Source: Arenimonas terrae
Lineage (GTDB): Bacteria; Pseudomonadota; Gammaproteobacteria; Xanthomonadales; Xanthomonadaceae
Length of the DNA stretch: 64,000 bases
Direction: 5' to 3'
Assembly (NCBI RefSeq): GCF_006265115.1
Contig: NZ_SMDR01000002.1
Coordinates: 433,743 to 497,742 of the forward strand
Shown: piece by piece, positions 8,986 through 17,412 of the stretch
Layout of the letters: every line of letters starts with the position of its first letter
Numbering within the stretch: position 1 is the first letter of the stretch
Translations under genes and position numbers: made by a program
The notes under the pieces: model-generated
What the model was told of the DNA's origin: nothing
Seen by the model: only the letters and a program-made list of their open reading frames with translations
Database searches by the model: none

Positions 8986-9743
8986 GCGGCCGGCTTGCGG
9001 TGCACCCGCGTCCATACCCAGTACACCGGCCCCGACAGCGCATAGAGCAGCGCGATCGCGAACAGCCCCTTGGCCTGTGCGATGAACAGCCCGGCGATGA
9101 CCAGCACGATCAGCGCCAGCACGAAGAACGGCACGCGCTCGCCCTTGGGGAAGCCCTTGAAGCTGTAGTACTTGATCCGGCTCACCATCAGCAGGCCGGC
9201 GGTGACGGTGACCACCAGGGCCAGCCAGCGCAGGCCCTGGCCGCTGTAACCGAAGGTGGTCATCGCCCAGACGAAGGACACCACCAGGGCAGCCGCCGCC
9301 GGGCTCGCCAGGCCGATGAACCAGCGTTTGTCCACCGAGCCCACCTGGGTGTTGAAGCGAGCCAGCCGCAGCGCCGCGCAGGCGGCGTACAGGAAGGCGG
9401 CGGCCCAACCGACCTTGGCCAGCACCGGGCCGTCGGCGCGGAAGCCGACCAGGGCCCAGTGGTACATCACCAGGGACGGCGCCATGCCGAAGCTGACCAG
9501 GTCGGCCAGCGAGTCGTATTGCACGCCGAAGTCGCTGGTGGTGCCGGTCATGCGCGCGACCCGGCCGTCGACGCCGTCGAACAGGCCGGCGACGAACACC
9601 GCGATGCAGGCGTTCTCGAAGTTGCCGCTCGCGGCGGCCAGGATCGCGTAGAAGCCCGCGAACAGGCCGCCCGTCGTCAGCAGGTTAGGCAGCAGGTAAA
9701 TGCCGCGGCTGCGGGCGGTGGGCGTGTCGTCGTGGGGTTCCAT
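8982..9743 (-). CDS. pssA: CDP-diacylglycerol--serine O-phosphatidyltransferase
   Basis: Integral membrane phospholipid enzyme making phosphatidylserine, the precursor of phosphatidylethanolamine; 253 residues. The CDP-alcohol phosphotransferase signature D-x2-DG-x2-AR-x8-G-x3-D-x3-D is complete: DGVDGRVAR ... GVQYDSLAD. IYLLPNLLTTGGLFAGF is typical of the type II (Bacillus-like) PssA. Several hydrophobic helices run to the C terminus. It overlaps the downstream holD-like gene by 4 nt (ATGA), giving an operon pssA-holD-rimI. Confidence 0.92.
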   Translation of the reverse strand: MEPHDDTPTARSRGIYLLPNLLTTGGLFAGFYAILAAASGNFENACIAVFVAGLFDGVDGRVARMTGTTSDFGVQYDSLADLVSFGMAPSLVMYHWALVGFRADGPVLAKVGWAAAFLYAACAALRLARFNTQVGSVDKRWFIGLASPAAAALVVSFVWAMTTFGYSGQGLRWLALVVTVTAGLLMVSRIKYYSFKGFPKGERVPFFVLALIVLVIAGLFIAQAKGLFAIALLYALSGPVYWVWTRVHRKPAA

Positions 9744-9843
9744 GGGCGCAGTGTAGCGGCTCGCCGTAGCTGCCCATAGCCTGCGCCTTGCGGGTCGGGG
9801 ACGGTGGTGGTATCACGGGCCCACCGCTTTCCCGGAGCCCGCC

Positions 9844-10239
9844 ATGAACCGCCCGACCCTGTTGATCGCCCTGGCTGCCGTCCTGCTGCCGGGCCTCGCG
9901 TCCGCCGACAAGACCACGGTCTACAAGACCACGGACGCCAACGGCAACACCGTCTATTCCCAGGTCGAAACCACCGGCTCCGAAACCCAGCAGGTGGACG
10001 GCCGGAGCCCCGATGCCCCGGTCGCCGCGACGGCCGAGGAAAAACCCAAATCCGACACCGAAACCGCCTGCGCGAACGCCACCGCCCACCTCGGCGTGCT
10101 CAACTCGGGCAAGCGCCTGCAGCGCGACAAGGACGGCGACGGCAAGCCCGAGGACCTCACCCCCGAGGAAATCGCCAGCGAGAAGGATCTGGCCCAGCGC
10201 CAGATGACCGCGTTCTGCGCCCCCGCCCCGGAGGGCTGA
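9844..10239 (+). CDS. Secreted DUF4124-type protein
   Basis: 131 residues with a clear signal peptide (MNRPTLLIALAAVLLPGLASA, cleavage after ASA). The mature start DKTTVYKTTDANGNTVYSQ is the short DUF4124 module (one W/Y-x-D-x-x-G-x-x-x-[FY]S strand unit). The rest is charged and low-complexity and contains DKDGDGKPEDLTPEE, which resembles an EF-hand-like calcium loop. The next gene, 7 nt downstream, carries a second DUF4124 module, so the two likely form an operon. Function unknown. Confidence 0.8.
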   Translation: MNRPTLLIALAAVLLPGLASADKTTVYKTTDANGNTVYSQVETTGSETQQVDGRSPDAPVAATAEEKPKSDTETACANATAHLGVLNSGKRLQRDKDGDGKPEDLTPEEIASEKDLAQRQMTAFCAPAPEG

Positions 10240-10246
10240 TCCCACG

Positions 10247-10558
10247 ATGCGCCTGGCCTGGGCCATCGTCGCCGGCCTGGCCGTCGGGGCCGCGATAGGC
10301 GGCTGGTCCATGTGGCGCGACCGGGCCGCCGGGCCGCCCGGCGCGACGGGCACCCGCACCCCGCCCGCCGCAGCCGACCCGGCAGCACCCGCGCCCACGC
10401 TGTACCGCTGGCGCGACGACGCCGGCACCCTGCACATCACCGACCGCCCGCCCGCGGGCCGGCCCTATGAGGTGGTCACGCTGCGCGACGACCAGAACGT
10501 GGTTTCGATGAGCGGCCCGGCCCCCGAGCCGGAGCCCGAGGCCGCGCCGGCCGACTGA
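10247..10558 (+). CDS. Membrane-anchored DUF4124-type protein
   Basis: 103 residues: an N-terminal TM/signal anchor (LAWAIVAGLAVGAAIGGW), a Pro/Ala linker, then a DUF4124 module TLYRWRDDAGTLHITDRPPAG, and an acidic Pro-rich tail. DUF4124 proteins are envelope proteins of unknown role, common in Xanthomonadaceae. It lies 7 nt after its paralogue-like neighbour and before the proS promoter. Confidence 0.78.
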   Translation: MRLAWAIVAGLAVGAAIGGWSMWRDRAAGPPGATGTRTPPAAADPAAPAPTLYRWRDDAGTLHITDRPPAGRPYEVVTLRDDQNVVSMSGPAPEPEPEAAPAD

Positions 10559-10582
10559 GCCGCCGCTCGGGAACGCAGCCGC

Positions 10583-10588
10583 TACAAT
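10583..10588 (+). promoter_or_regulatory. Candidate -10 element for proS
   Basis: TACAAT within GCTACAATGG, about 30 nt before the proS start, is one of the few AT-rich hexamers here and a close match to TATAAT. No convincing -35 can be read at 16-18 nt upstream. Confidence 0.4.
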
Positions 10589-10618
10589 GGCCGACCCTTT
10601 CCGCGGCCGGTCCCCTCG

Positions 10619-12319
10619 ATGCGCCTTTCCCAGTTCCACCTCAACACCAGCAAGGAAACCCCCGCCGACGCCGAGGTGGTCAGCCACCAGCTGATGCTGC
10701 GCGCCGGCATGATCCGCAAGCTGGCCGCCGGTCTCTACACCTGGAGCCCGCTGGGCCTGCGCGTGCTGCGCAAGGTCGAGGGCGTGGTGCGCGAGGAGAT
10801 GAACCGCGCCGGCGCCATCGAGATGCTGATGCCGTCGATCCAGCCGCGCGAGCTGTGGGAAGAGACCGGCCGCTGGCAGAAGTTCGGCGGCCAGCTGCTC
10901 AAGATCAAGGACCGCAAGGACGGCGAGTTCTGCTACGGCCCCACCCACGAGGAAGTGGTCACCGACTTCGCGCGCAACGAGCTGCGCAGCTACAAGCAGC
11001 TGCCGGTGAACTTCTACCAGATCCAGACCAAGTTCCGCGACGAGATCCGCCCGCGCTTCGGAGTGATGCGCGCGCGCGAATTCCTGATGAAGGACGCCTA
11101 CTCCTTCCACCTCGGCGCCGAGAGCCTGCGCCAGACCTACCAGGCGATGTACGACGCCTATGCGCGCATCTTCACCCGCCTGGGCCTGAAGTTCCGCGCG
11201 GTCAACGCCGACACCGGCGCCATCGGCGGCAGCGCCTCGCACGAATTCCACGTGCTGGCCGATTCGGGCGAGGACGCGATCGCGTTCTCCGACGGCAGCG
11301 ACTACGCCGCCAACGTCGAGATGGCCGAGGCCGTGTCGCCTGGCCCGCGCCTGGCCGGCAGCGAGGCCATGCGCGAAGTCGAGACGCCCTGGCAGCGCAC
11401 CTGCGAGGAGGTGGCCAAGCTGCTCGACATCCCGCTGCAGCGCACCGTGAAGTCGGTGGCGATCATGGCCGAGGCCGGCTTCGTGCTGGCCCTGGTGCGC
11501 GGCGACCACGTGGTCAACGAGATCAAGCTGGCCAAGCTCGCCGGCCTGGCCGACTACCGCCTGGCCACCGAGGCCGAGATCCAGGCCTACCTGGGCAGCG
11601 AGCCCGGTTTCCTGGGCCCGGTGCTGCCGGCCAGGCCCATCACCGTGATCGCCGACCGCAGCGTGGCCGCGATGGCCGACTTCGTGGTCGGCGCCAACCG
11701 CAAGGGTTACCACCTCACGGGCGTGAACTGGGGCCGCGACCTGCCCGAGCCGGCCGTGGTGGCCGACATCCGCAATGCGGTCGAGGGCGATCCGTCGCCC
11801 GACGGCCGCGGCACGCTGCGCATCGCCCGCGGCATCGAGGTGGGCCACGTGTTCCAGCTCGGCCAGAAGTACGCCGAGGCGCTCAAGGCCACCGTGCTCG
11901 ACGCCGAGGGCAAGGCCCAGGTGATGCACATGGGCTGCTACGGCATCGGCGTCTCGCGCATCGTCGCCGCCGCGATCGAGCAGAACTTCGACGCCAACGG
12001 CATCTGCTGGCCGGCGCCGATGGCGCCTTGGCAGGTCGCCGTCTGCATCATCAATCCCAAGAACGACCCGGCCGTGGTCGAAGCCGCCGACGCCCTCTAC
12101 GGCGAGCTGCAGCAGGCCGGCCTGGACGTGGTCATCGACGACCGCGGCCTGCGCCCGGGGGTGATGTTCGGCGACATCGAGCTGGTCGGCATCCCGCACC
12201 GCGTGGTGGTGTCGGGCCGCGGCCTGGAGTCGGGCACCTTCGAGTACCGCGCCCGCCGTGCCGCCGACAGCGAGAACCTGGACAAGGCCGCACTCTGGAA
12301 GCGCCTGGGCATCGGCTGA
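10619..12319 (+). CDS. proS: Prolyl-tRNA synthetase
   Basis: Class II synthetase, 566 residues, bacterial type with an editing insertion (INS) between motifs 2 and 3. Seen: [20 protein letters not shown] at the start, motif 1 around [14 protein letters not shown], motif 2 with [21 protein letters not shown], the INS domain ~225-405 ([14 protein letters not shown]-like segment), and motif 3 [13 protein letters not shown]. It begins at ATG 10619. A clean intrinsic terminator follows 27 nt after the stop. Confidence 0.97.
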   Translation: MRLSQFHLNTSKETPADAEVVSHQLMLRAGMIRKLAAGLYTWSPLGLRVLRKVEGVVREEMNRAGAIEMLMPSIQPRELWEETGRWQKFGGQLLKIKDRKDGEFCYGPTHEEVVTDFARNELRSYKQLPVNFYQIQTKFRDEIRPRFGVMRAREFLMKDAYSFHLGAESLRQTYQAMYDAYARIFTRLGLKFRAVNADTGAIGGSASHEFHVLADSGEDAIAFSDGSDYAANVEMAEAVSPGPRLAGSEAMREVETPWQRTCEEVAKLLDIPLQRTVKSVAIMAEAGFVLALVRGDHVVNEIKLAKLAGLADYRLATEAEIQAYLGSEPGFLGPVLPARPITVIADRSVAAMADFVVGANRKGYHLTGVNWGRDLPEPAVVADIRNAVEGDPSPDGRGTLRIARGIEVGHVFQLGQKYAEALKATVLDAEGKAQVMHMGCYGIGVSRIVAAAIEQNFDANGICWPAPMAPWQVAVCIINPKNDPAVVEAADALYGELQQAGLDVVIDDRGLRPGVMFGDIELVGIPHRVVVSGRGLESGTFEYRARRAADSENLDKAALWKRLGIG

Positions 12320-12346
12320 CCCGCCATCCCGCCAGGTTCCGACCCC

Positions 12347-12376
12347 CGAAGCCCGGCCCCTGCCGGGCTTCGTTTT
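12347..12376 (+). terminator. Intrinsic terminator after proS
   Basis: CGAAGCCCGG (12347-12356) pairs perfectly with CCGGGCTTCG (12363-12372), 6-nt loop, followed directly by TTTT. This is the clearest rho-independent terminator in the window. Confidence 0.85.
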
Positions 12377-12452
12377 GTCGGCGCCCGCCGATGCGGCTAA
12401 CATCGGCCGCAACCGGCGCGCCGGCGCTGCCCACCGAACCGAGGTCCTTCCC

Positions 12453-12827
12453 ATGACGATCAATCTCGACGGCCTCTCGGCCAAGGAACTCCAGGCCCTG
12501 ATCGCCAAGGCCAGCCAGCGCAAGAAGACGCTCGCCAAGCGCAAGCCGGTGGCCGCCGTGCGGCAGAAGCTGGTGTCGATGGCGCGCGCCGAGGGTTACA
12601 CCGTGGACGAGCTGTTCGGCACCGCGCGTCTGGTGCGCGAGAAGGCCGGCGTCGCGGCGAAGAAGGCCCCGGCCAAGAAATCCACGCAGAAGGGCGTCAA
12701 GGTCGCGCCGAAATACCGCCATCCGGGCGACGCCTCCAAGACCTGGGCCGGCCGCGGCATGGCGCCCAAGTGGCTTTCGGCCGAACTGGCCAAGGGCAAG
12801 AAGCTCGAAGACTTCCTGATCAAGTAG
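12453..12827 (+). CDS. H-NS family nucleoid-associated protein
   Basis: 124 residues. The N-terminal helices form the coiled-coil oligomerisation part (LSAKELQALIAKASQRKKTL), followed by a Lys/Ala-rich linker and the H-NS C-terminal DNA-binding domain, here KYRHPGDASKTWAGRGMAPKWL (22 residues, ~87-108), with the core AGRGMAPKWL standing where the canonical (T/S)GRGRxPxWL AT-hook-like loop lies. Proteins of this type in Xanthomonadaceae (XrvA-like) silence AT-rich foreign DNA. The ATG at 12453 was chosen by family length. The AT-rich islet at 30.8 kb is the kind of target such proteins bind. Confidence 0.85.
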   Translation: MTINLDGLSAKELQALIAKASQRKKTLAKRKPVAAVRQKLVSMARAEGYTVDELFGTARLVREKAGVAAKKAPAKKSTQKGVKVAPKYRHPGDASKTWAGRGMAPKWLSAELAKGKKLEDFLIK

Positions 12828-12880
12828 TCCGCCCCGGCGGCGCCCCGCGCGCCGTTCCCCCCCGCCCGCAGGAGCCACGC

Positions 12881-13117
12881 ATGATCACGCTTCGACTCAA
12901 GGACAGCGGCGCCACCCTCGGCAGCATCAGCGAGGCCGACCTGCAGGTGCTGCTGGACCAGTTCGAGGAAGAGTCCTCGACCGACCGCGACTACTTCATC
13001 GACGAACAGACGGTGCAGATCATCGAGGAGGCCGGCGCCTCGCCCGACCTCTGCGCGCTGCTTCGCAAGGCCATCGCCGGCACCGACGGCATCGACATCG
13101 TCTGGTCCCGCCCCTGA
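12881..13117 (+). CDS. Small conserved acidic protein of unknown function
   Basis: 78 residues from ATG 12881 with an AGGAG site 7 nt upstream. Beta-strand start (ITLRLKDSGATLGSISEADLQVL), then LLDQFEEESSTDRDYFIDEQTVQIIEEAGAS and a C-terminal helix ALLRKAIAG. I recall similar 75-85 residue proteins in many gammaproteobacteria, some carrying an implausible 'galactosyldiacylglycerol synthase' label. No catalytic motif is visible; the function is unknown. It ends just before the 26-bp palindrome. Confidence 0.75.
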   Translation: MITLRLKDSGATLGSISEADLQVLLDQFEEESSTDRDYFIDEQTVQIIEEAGASPDLCALLRKAIAGTDGIDIVWSRP

Positions 13118-13119
13118 AA

Positions 13120-13173
13120 AAATCCGGGGTCAGAGTGCATTTATCTGGATAAATGCACTCTGACCCCGGATTT
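13120..13173. repeat. 26-bp perfect palindrome, GGGTCAGAGTGCATTT type
   Basis: Arm 13120-13145 (AAATCCGGGG, TCAGAGTGCA, TTTATC in succession) is exactly complementary to 13148-13173, leaving only a 2-nt centre. It sits between convergent genes: 3 nt after the 12881-13117 stop and overlapping the first base of the thrE-like stop. The core GGGGTCAGAGTGCATTT belongs to a family of dispersed palindromes I recall near REP-associated tyrosine transposases in gammaproteobacteria (recalled, not checked). Flanking A- and T-runs would let it end transcription both ways. Confidence 0.85.
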
Positions 13174-14432
13174 CAAAGGTTGCGGCGGGAGGGCACCAGC
13201 AGGTTGCCGAACAGCAGGCCCGCCACCAGGGCGATCAGGGCCGACAGCAGGGCGAAGGCCGTGTCCAGGCCCAGGAAGACGTCGCGCTCCATCACGAAGT
13301 TCAGGCTGCGGAAACCGACGCTGCCGGGCACCAGCAGGATGATGCCCGGCACCCGGATCAGCGCGCCGGGGCGGTTGGCCCAGCGGCCGTAGGCATTGCT
13401 GATCGCCGCCACGCCCACGCCGGCGAAGAAGGCGCCGCCGGCGAAATTGCCCGAGCCCAGCCCCAGCCATTCCCCGCCCAGGCGCGTGAGCGCGTAACCG
13501 AGCAGCACCGAAGCCATCACCAACGGGTAGTCGCGCCGCGCCGCCTGGAACAGCACCGCGAACGCGAACGCCGCCACCGCCAGCGCGGCCAGTTCGGCCA
13601 GCGGCGCCAGGGGCTGCGGCACCGCCTCCTGCGGCTGCCAGCCCAGGATGGTCACCAGCTGCATCGCCGCGACGGTGCCGAAGGTGAGCTTCATCAGGAT
13701 CATCAGCGCACCGGCGAAACGCGTGGTGCCCGACACCAGCTGCTGGCTCGACAGTTCGCTGACCGCATTGGTCAGCATCAGGCCCGGCATCAGCACGATC
13801 AGCGAGGCGACGATCACCGTCTTGAGCGACAGTGGCTCGATGAAGGTGGCGACCGCGGCGGCGAGCAGGGTCGCCACCAGGGCCGCGATCGCCTCCAGCG
13901 CCTCGGCGAGGCGCGGACGGCCCGCGGCCAGCACGTACAGCACGCCGGTGACCAGGCCGATCACCGCGGCGGTTGCGACATCGGCCCAGCCCGCGCCCAG
14001 CAGTGCCGCCACCGAACCGGCCGAGAGGCCAAAACTCAGCGCCGCCAGCGCCTGATTGCGGCGGCTGGCCGGACGGTCGAGCGCCTTGAGCGCGATCAGG
14101 CCGTCGGCCGGATCCAGCCTCCCCGCCAGCACGTCCTCGGCGATGGCGTCGGTGGCGGCGAGCCGGCCCAGGTTCTGCTCGCCGGGCTCGAGCCGCAGCA
14201 CGCGGGTGATGCCGTTGTGCGCGCCGCGCACAGGATCGGCAAAGCTCAGGATCAGGCCGGTCGGGTTGGACCAGACCTCGCAGTCCAGGCCCATGCGGTG
14301 CGCGACGCCCTTGATCGCGCCCTCCAGGCGCTGCGCCGTCGTGCCGTAGGCGTGCAGCCGGGTCGACAGCTCGACCACGAAGTTGGTGCGCGCTTCATAG
14401 GTGGACGGGGACGCAGGCGTGGGGGCGGTCAT
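13173..14432 (-). CDS. Threonine/serine exporter family protein (ThrE)
   Basis: Inner-membrane protein of 419 residues related to Corynebacterium ThrE. The N-terminal ThrE domain (~1-255) has the soluble part with YEARTNFVVELSTRLHAYGTTAQRLE and helices with the MPGLMLTNAVSEL motif; the C-terminal ThrE_2 domain (~270-410) has VPGSVGFRSL. About ten TM helices. The start is uncertain between ATG 14432 (MTAPTPASPS) and ATG 14450; neither has a good ribosome site. Substrate by analogy only (small hydroxy amino acids or peptides). Confidence 0.85.
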   Translation of the reverse strand: MTAPTPASPSTYEARTNFVVELSTRLHAYGTTAQRLEGAIKGVAHRMGLDCEVWSNPTGLILSFADPVRGAHNGITRVLRLEPGEQNLGRLAATDAIAEDVLAGRLDPADGLIALKALDRPASRRNQALAALSFGLSAGSVAALLGAGWADVATAAVIGLVTGVLYVLAAGRPRLAEALEAIAALVATLLAAAVATFIEPLSLKTVIVASLIVLMPGLMLTNAVSELSSQQLVSGTTRFAGALMILMKLTFGTVAAMQLVTILGWQPQEAVPQPLAPLAELAALAVAAFAFAVLFQAARRDYPLVMASVLLGYALTRLGGEWLGLGSGNFAGGAFFAGVGVAAISNAYGRWANRPGALIRVPGIILLVPGSVGFRSLNFVMERDVFLGLDTAFALLSALIALVAGLLFGNLLVPSRRNL

Positions 14433-14606
14433 GGGCGGGAAGGATGGCATACGCGGTAGGCAATCAAAAACGCGCCGCCGCGCCGATCTTGATCGCGCGC
14501 GCGATGACGGGCTTGCCCGCAGCCGGCGGCAAGGCCCGTGCCGCGAAGGCCGGGGGCTCGGTGCCGGTATCATGTCGGGCGATCCTGCCCCTCGGACCTC
14601 CTTCCC

Positions 14607-15491
14607 ATGCACCTGGGCCTCGGCGAACTGTGCTCCCTGCTGAGCGCCCTGGCCTGGGCGGTCGGTGTGATCCTCTACCGCCAGCTCGGCGCGCGGCTGC
14701 CGCCGCTGCAGCTCAACTTCCTGAAAAACGGCCTGGTGCTGCTGATGCTGCTGCCGGCCATCGTGCTGCTGCACGGCACCACCCTGCCCTCGTTCAGCGC
14801 GCTGCAGATCGGCCTGGCCCTGGCCAGCGGCGCGATCGGCATCGGCATCGCCGACACCCTGTATTTCCGCGCGCTCAACGAGCTCGGCGCGGGCCGCATG
14901 GGCGTGCTGGGAAACTTCTACAGCCCCTTCGTGATCGTGCTCGGTTACCTGGTCCTGGACGAGCGGCTGAGCGCGACCCAGCTGGGCGGCTTCGTGCTGG
15001 TCAGCATCGGTGTGCTGGTGGCGGCCTGGCCCAAGGCCGCACCCGGCGCGAAGCCCGCGCACCTGTTCCGTGGCCTGGCCCTGGGCCTGCTGTCGGTGGG
15101 CCTGATGGCCATCGCGATCGTGATGGTCAAGCGCGTGCTCGAAGCCCAGCCGCTGCTGTGGGTGACCGGCGTGCGCATGGTCGGCGCGCTGGCCGGCATG
15201 GTCCTGGTCGCAGCCCTGACCCGGCAGCTGGCCCTGCTGCACCCGCCCACCGAAGCCATGCCCTGGCGGCGGCTGGTCCTGGCGGCGTTCGTGGGCCAGT
15301 TCCTGGCGATGATCCTGTGGCTGGCCGGCTACAAGTACACCCAGGCCTCGGTCGCGGCTATCCTCAACGAAACCGCCTCGGTCTTCATCCTGGTCCTGGC
15401 CGCGTTCTGGCTGAAGGAACCGCTGACCCGGCGCGGCCTGGCCGGCGTGGCCCTGACCCTGACGGGCGTGGTGGTCATGCTGCTTCCCTAG
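14607..15491 (+). CDS. DMT-superfamily EamA transporter
   Basis: 294 residues and about ten TM helices in two EamA repeats (~5-135 and ~150-290), beginning MHLGLGELCSLLSALAWAVG. Typical end-of-repeat motifs: LGYLVLDERLSATQLGGFVL in the first half and FILVLAAFWLKEPLTRRGL in the second. The substrate is unknown (amino acids, nucleosides and sugars occur in the family). It ends 15 nt before the MlaE-like gene, so it may be co-transcribed with the lipid transport operon. Confidence 0.85.
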   Translation: MHLGLGELCSLLSALAWAVGVILYRQLGARLPPLQLNFLKNGLVLLMLLPAIVLLHGTTLPSFSALQIGLALASGAIGIGIADTLYFRALNELGAGRMGVLGNFYSPFVIVLGYLVLDERLSATQLGGFVLVSIGVLVAAWPKAAPGAKPAHLFRGLALGLLSVGLMAIAIVMVKRVLEAQPLLWVTGVRMVGALAGMVLVAALTRQLALLHPPTEAMPWRRLVLAAFVGQFLAMILWLAGYKYTQASVAAILNETASVFILVLAAFWLKEPLTRRGLAGVALTLTGVVVMLLP

Positions 15492-15506
15492 GACCTCACC
15501 TGCACG

Positions 15507-16616
15507 ATGAGCGAACGCCCCAGCATCGAAGACAGCCGCACCCACCCGGGCATCCTGGTCGCCAGCGGCGACTGGACCCTGGCGAACGCTGACGCGATGC
15601 TGGCCCTGCTCGAGCGCGCGCCGGACTCGGCGGTCGACATCGACGGCCGCGACATCACCCGGCTCGATTCGGCCGGCGCGATGATGCTGTCTCGCTATGC
15701 GGTGAAGGTCGGCCTGGGCCTGTCCACGGTCGAAGTGCAGCCGCAGTACGAACCGCTGACCCGGACCGTGCAGGCGATCTGCGAGAACCCCCGCCGCGTG
15801 CGCCGCAAGGGCTTCGGCTTCCGCGACATGCTGGCGCGCATGGGTTACGCCACCGAGGACGTGACCCGCGAGGTGCTGGCCCTGGTCGGCTTCCTGGGCC
15901 TGACCCTGACCACCGTGTTGAAGGCGATCGCCCAGCCCTCGCGCCTGCGCCTGACGCCCACCGTGCACCACATGGAGCAGGTCGGCCTGGACGCGGTGCC
16001 GCTGGTGATGCTGCTTAGCTTCATGGTCGGCGCGGTGATCGCCTTCCTTGGCGCGACCGTGCTGCGCGACTTCGGCGCCGAGATCTTCGTGGTCGAACTG
16101 GTCGGCATCGCCTTCCTGCGCGAGTTCGCCGTGCTGCTCACCGCCATCCTGCTGGCCGGCCGCACCGCCAGCGCCTTCACCGCCCAGATCGGCGCGATGC
16201 AGAGCGGCGAGGAAATCGACGCCATCCGCACCCTGGGCCTGGACCCGATCGAGCTGCTGGTGCTGCCGCGGCTGTTCGCCCTGCTGGTGATGCTGCCGCT
16301 GCTGACCTTCCTGGCCATGGTCTCGGGCATCGTCGGCGGCATGGCGGTGAGCATCGGCAGCCTGGACATGACGCCGGAGATGTTCATCACCCGCCTGCAC
16401 GACACCCTGTCGGTGCGGCACTTCTGGGTCGGCATCTCGAAGGCGCCGATCTTCGCGGCGGTGATCGCCCTCATCGGCTGCCTGGAAGGTTTCCAGACCC
16501 AGGGCACGGCGCAGTCGGTCGGCGAACGCACGACCTCGGCGGTGGTGCAGACGATCTCGCTGGTGATCCTGATCGACGCCTTCGCGGCGCTGTTCTTCCT
16601 GGAGATGGACTGGTGA
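15507..16616 (+). CDS. mlaE: STAS-MlaE fusion, lipid ABC transporter permease
   Basis: Permease of an Mla-type phospholipid transporter, 369 residues. Residues ~15-95 form a STAS domain (GDWTLANADAMLALL, DITRLDSAGAMML), the role played by separate MlaB in E. coli. From ~110 the MlaE permease follows, with GAEIFVVELVGIAFLREFAVLLTAILLAGRTASAF in segments and the coupling motif MQSGEEIDAIRTLGLDP. It heads the operon permease/ATPase/MCE/lipoprotein, joined to the next gene by a GTGA overlap. Confidence 0.9.
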   Translation: MSERPSIEDSRTHPGILVASGDWTLANADAMLALLERAPDSAVDIDGRDITRLDSAGAMMLSRYAVKVGLGLSTVEVQPQYEPLTRTVQAICENPRRVRRKGFGFRDMLARMGYATEDVTREVLALVGFLGLTLTTVLKAIAQPSRLRLTPTVHHMEQVGLDAVPLVMLLSFMVGAVIAFLGATVLRDFGAEIFVVELVGIAFLREFAVLLTAILLAGRTASAFTAQIGAMQSGEEIDAIRTLGLDPIELLVLPRLFALLVMLPLLTFLAMVSGIVGGMAVSIGSLDMTPEMFITRLHDTLSVRHFWVGISKAPIFAAVIALIGCLEGFQTQGTAQSVGERTTSAVVQTISLVILIDAFAALFFLEMDW

Positions 16617-17410
16617 GCGCCGCCATCGACGAGCAGGCGCCGGCGATCCGCGTCCGCAGCCTGGTCAACGCCTTCGGCGACCAGGTCGTGCACCAGGACC
16701 TGGACCTGGAGGTGCGCCGCGGCGAGATCATCGGCGTGGTCGGCGGTTCGGGCACCGGCAAGTCGGTGCTGATGCGGGCGATCCTGGGCCTGCGCACGCC
16801 GCAGGGCGGCGAGATCGAGGTGCTGGGCGTGGACGCGCTGTCGGACGCCGCGCGCGACACCGGCCTGATCCAGCGCAACACCGGCGTGCTGTTCCAGGGC
16901 GGCGCGCTGTTTTCTTCACTCACCGTCGCGGAAAACGTCTCGGTGCCGCTGAAGGAACACTACCCCGGGCTGCCGCCGGACATGGTGCACGACCTGGCCA
17001 TGCTCAAGATCCGCATGTCCGGCCTGGGCGAGGACGCCGGCGGCAAACTGCCCTCGCAGCTCTCGGGCGGCATGCGCAAGCGCGCCGGCATCGCCCGCGC
17101 GCTGGCGCTCGACCCGGCCCTGCTGTTCCTGGACGAACCCACGGCCGGCCTCGACCCGATCGGCGCCGCCGCCTTCGACGAGCTGATCCGCACGCTGCAG
17201 CGGGCGCTCGGCCTGACCGTCTTCCTGATCACCCACGACCTCGACACCCTGTACAGCATCTGCGACCGCGTCGCCGTGCTCGCCGACCGCCGCGTGCTGG
17301 TCGCGGCGCCGCTGCCGGAGGTCGAGCGTTTCGACCATCCCTGGGTGCAGGAGTATTTCCACGGCCCGCGCGGACGCGCCGCGCAGGCCGCAAAACCAAA
17401 GGAGGCTTGA
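16613..17410 (+). CDS. mlaF: Mla-type ABC transporter ATPase
   Basis: 265-residue ATPase. Walker A GGSGTGKS (44-51), Q-loop in GVLFQGGALFSSLTV, signature LSGGMRKRAGIARAL, Walker B LLFLDEPTAGLDP, H-loop THDL. The GALFSSLTV segment after the Q-loop is typical of MlaF/Ttg2A. The start is GTG 16613, overlapping the MlaE stop by 4 nt. Confidence 0.93.
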   Translation: MSAAIDEQAPAIRVRSLVNAFGDQVVHQDLDLEVRRGEIIGVVGGSGTGKSVLMRAILGLRTPQGGEIEVLGVDALSDAARDTGLIQRNTGVLFQGGALFSSLTVAENVSVPLKEHYPGLPPDMVHDLAMLKIRMSGLGEDAGGKLPSQLSGGMRKRAGIARALALDPALLFLDEPTAGLDPIGAAAFDELIRTLQRALGLTVFLITHDLDTLYSICDRVAVLADRRVLVAAPLPEVERFDHPWVQEYFHGPRGRAAQAAKPKEA

Positions 17411-17412
17411 GC

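Noticed and set aside
13173-16421. 1082-codon minus-strand frame reading through the ThrE-like gene and back across the DMT and mlaE genes
   Set aside because: Only the last 419 codons are ThrE-like; the rest is antisense to the DMT transporter and mlaE genes.
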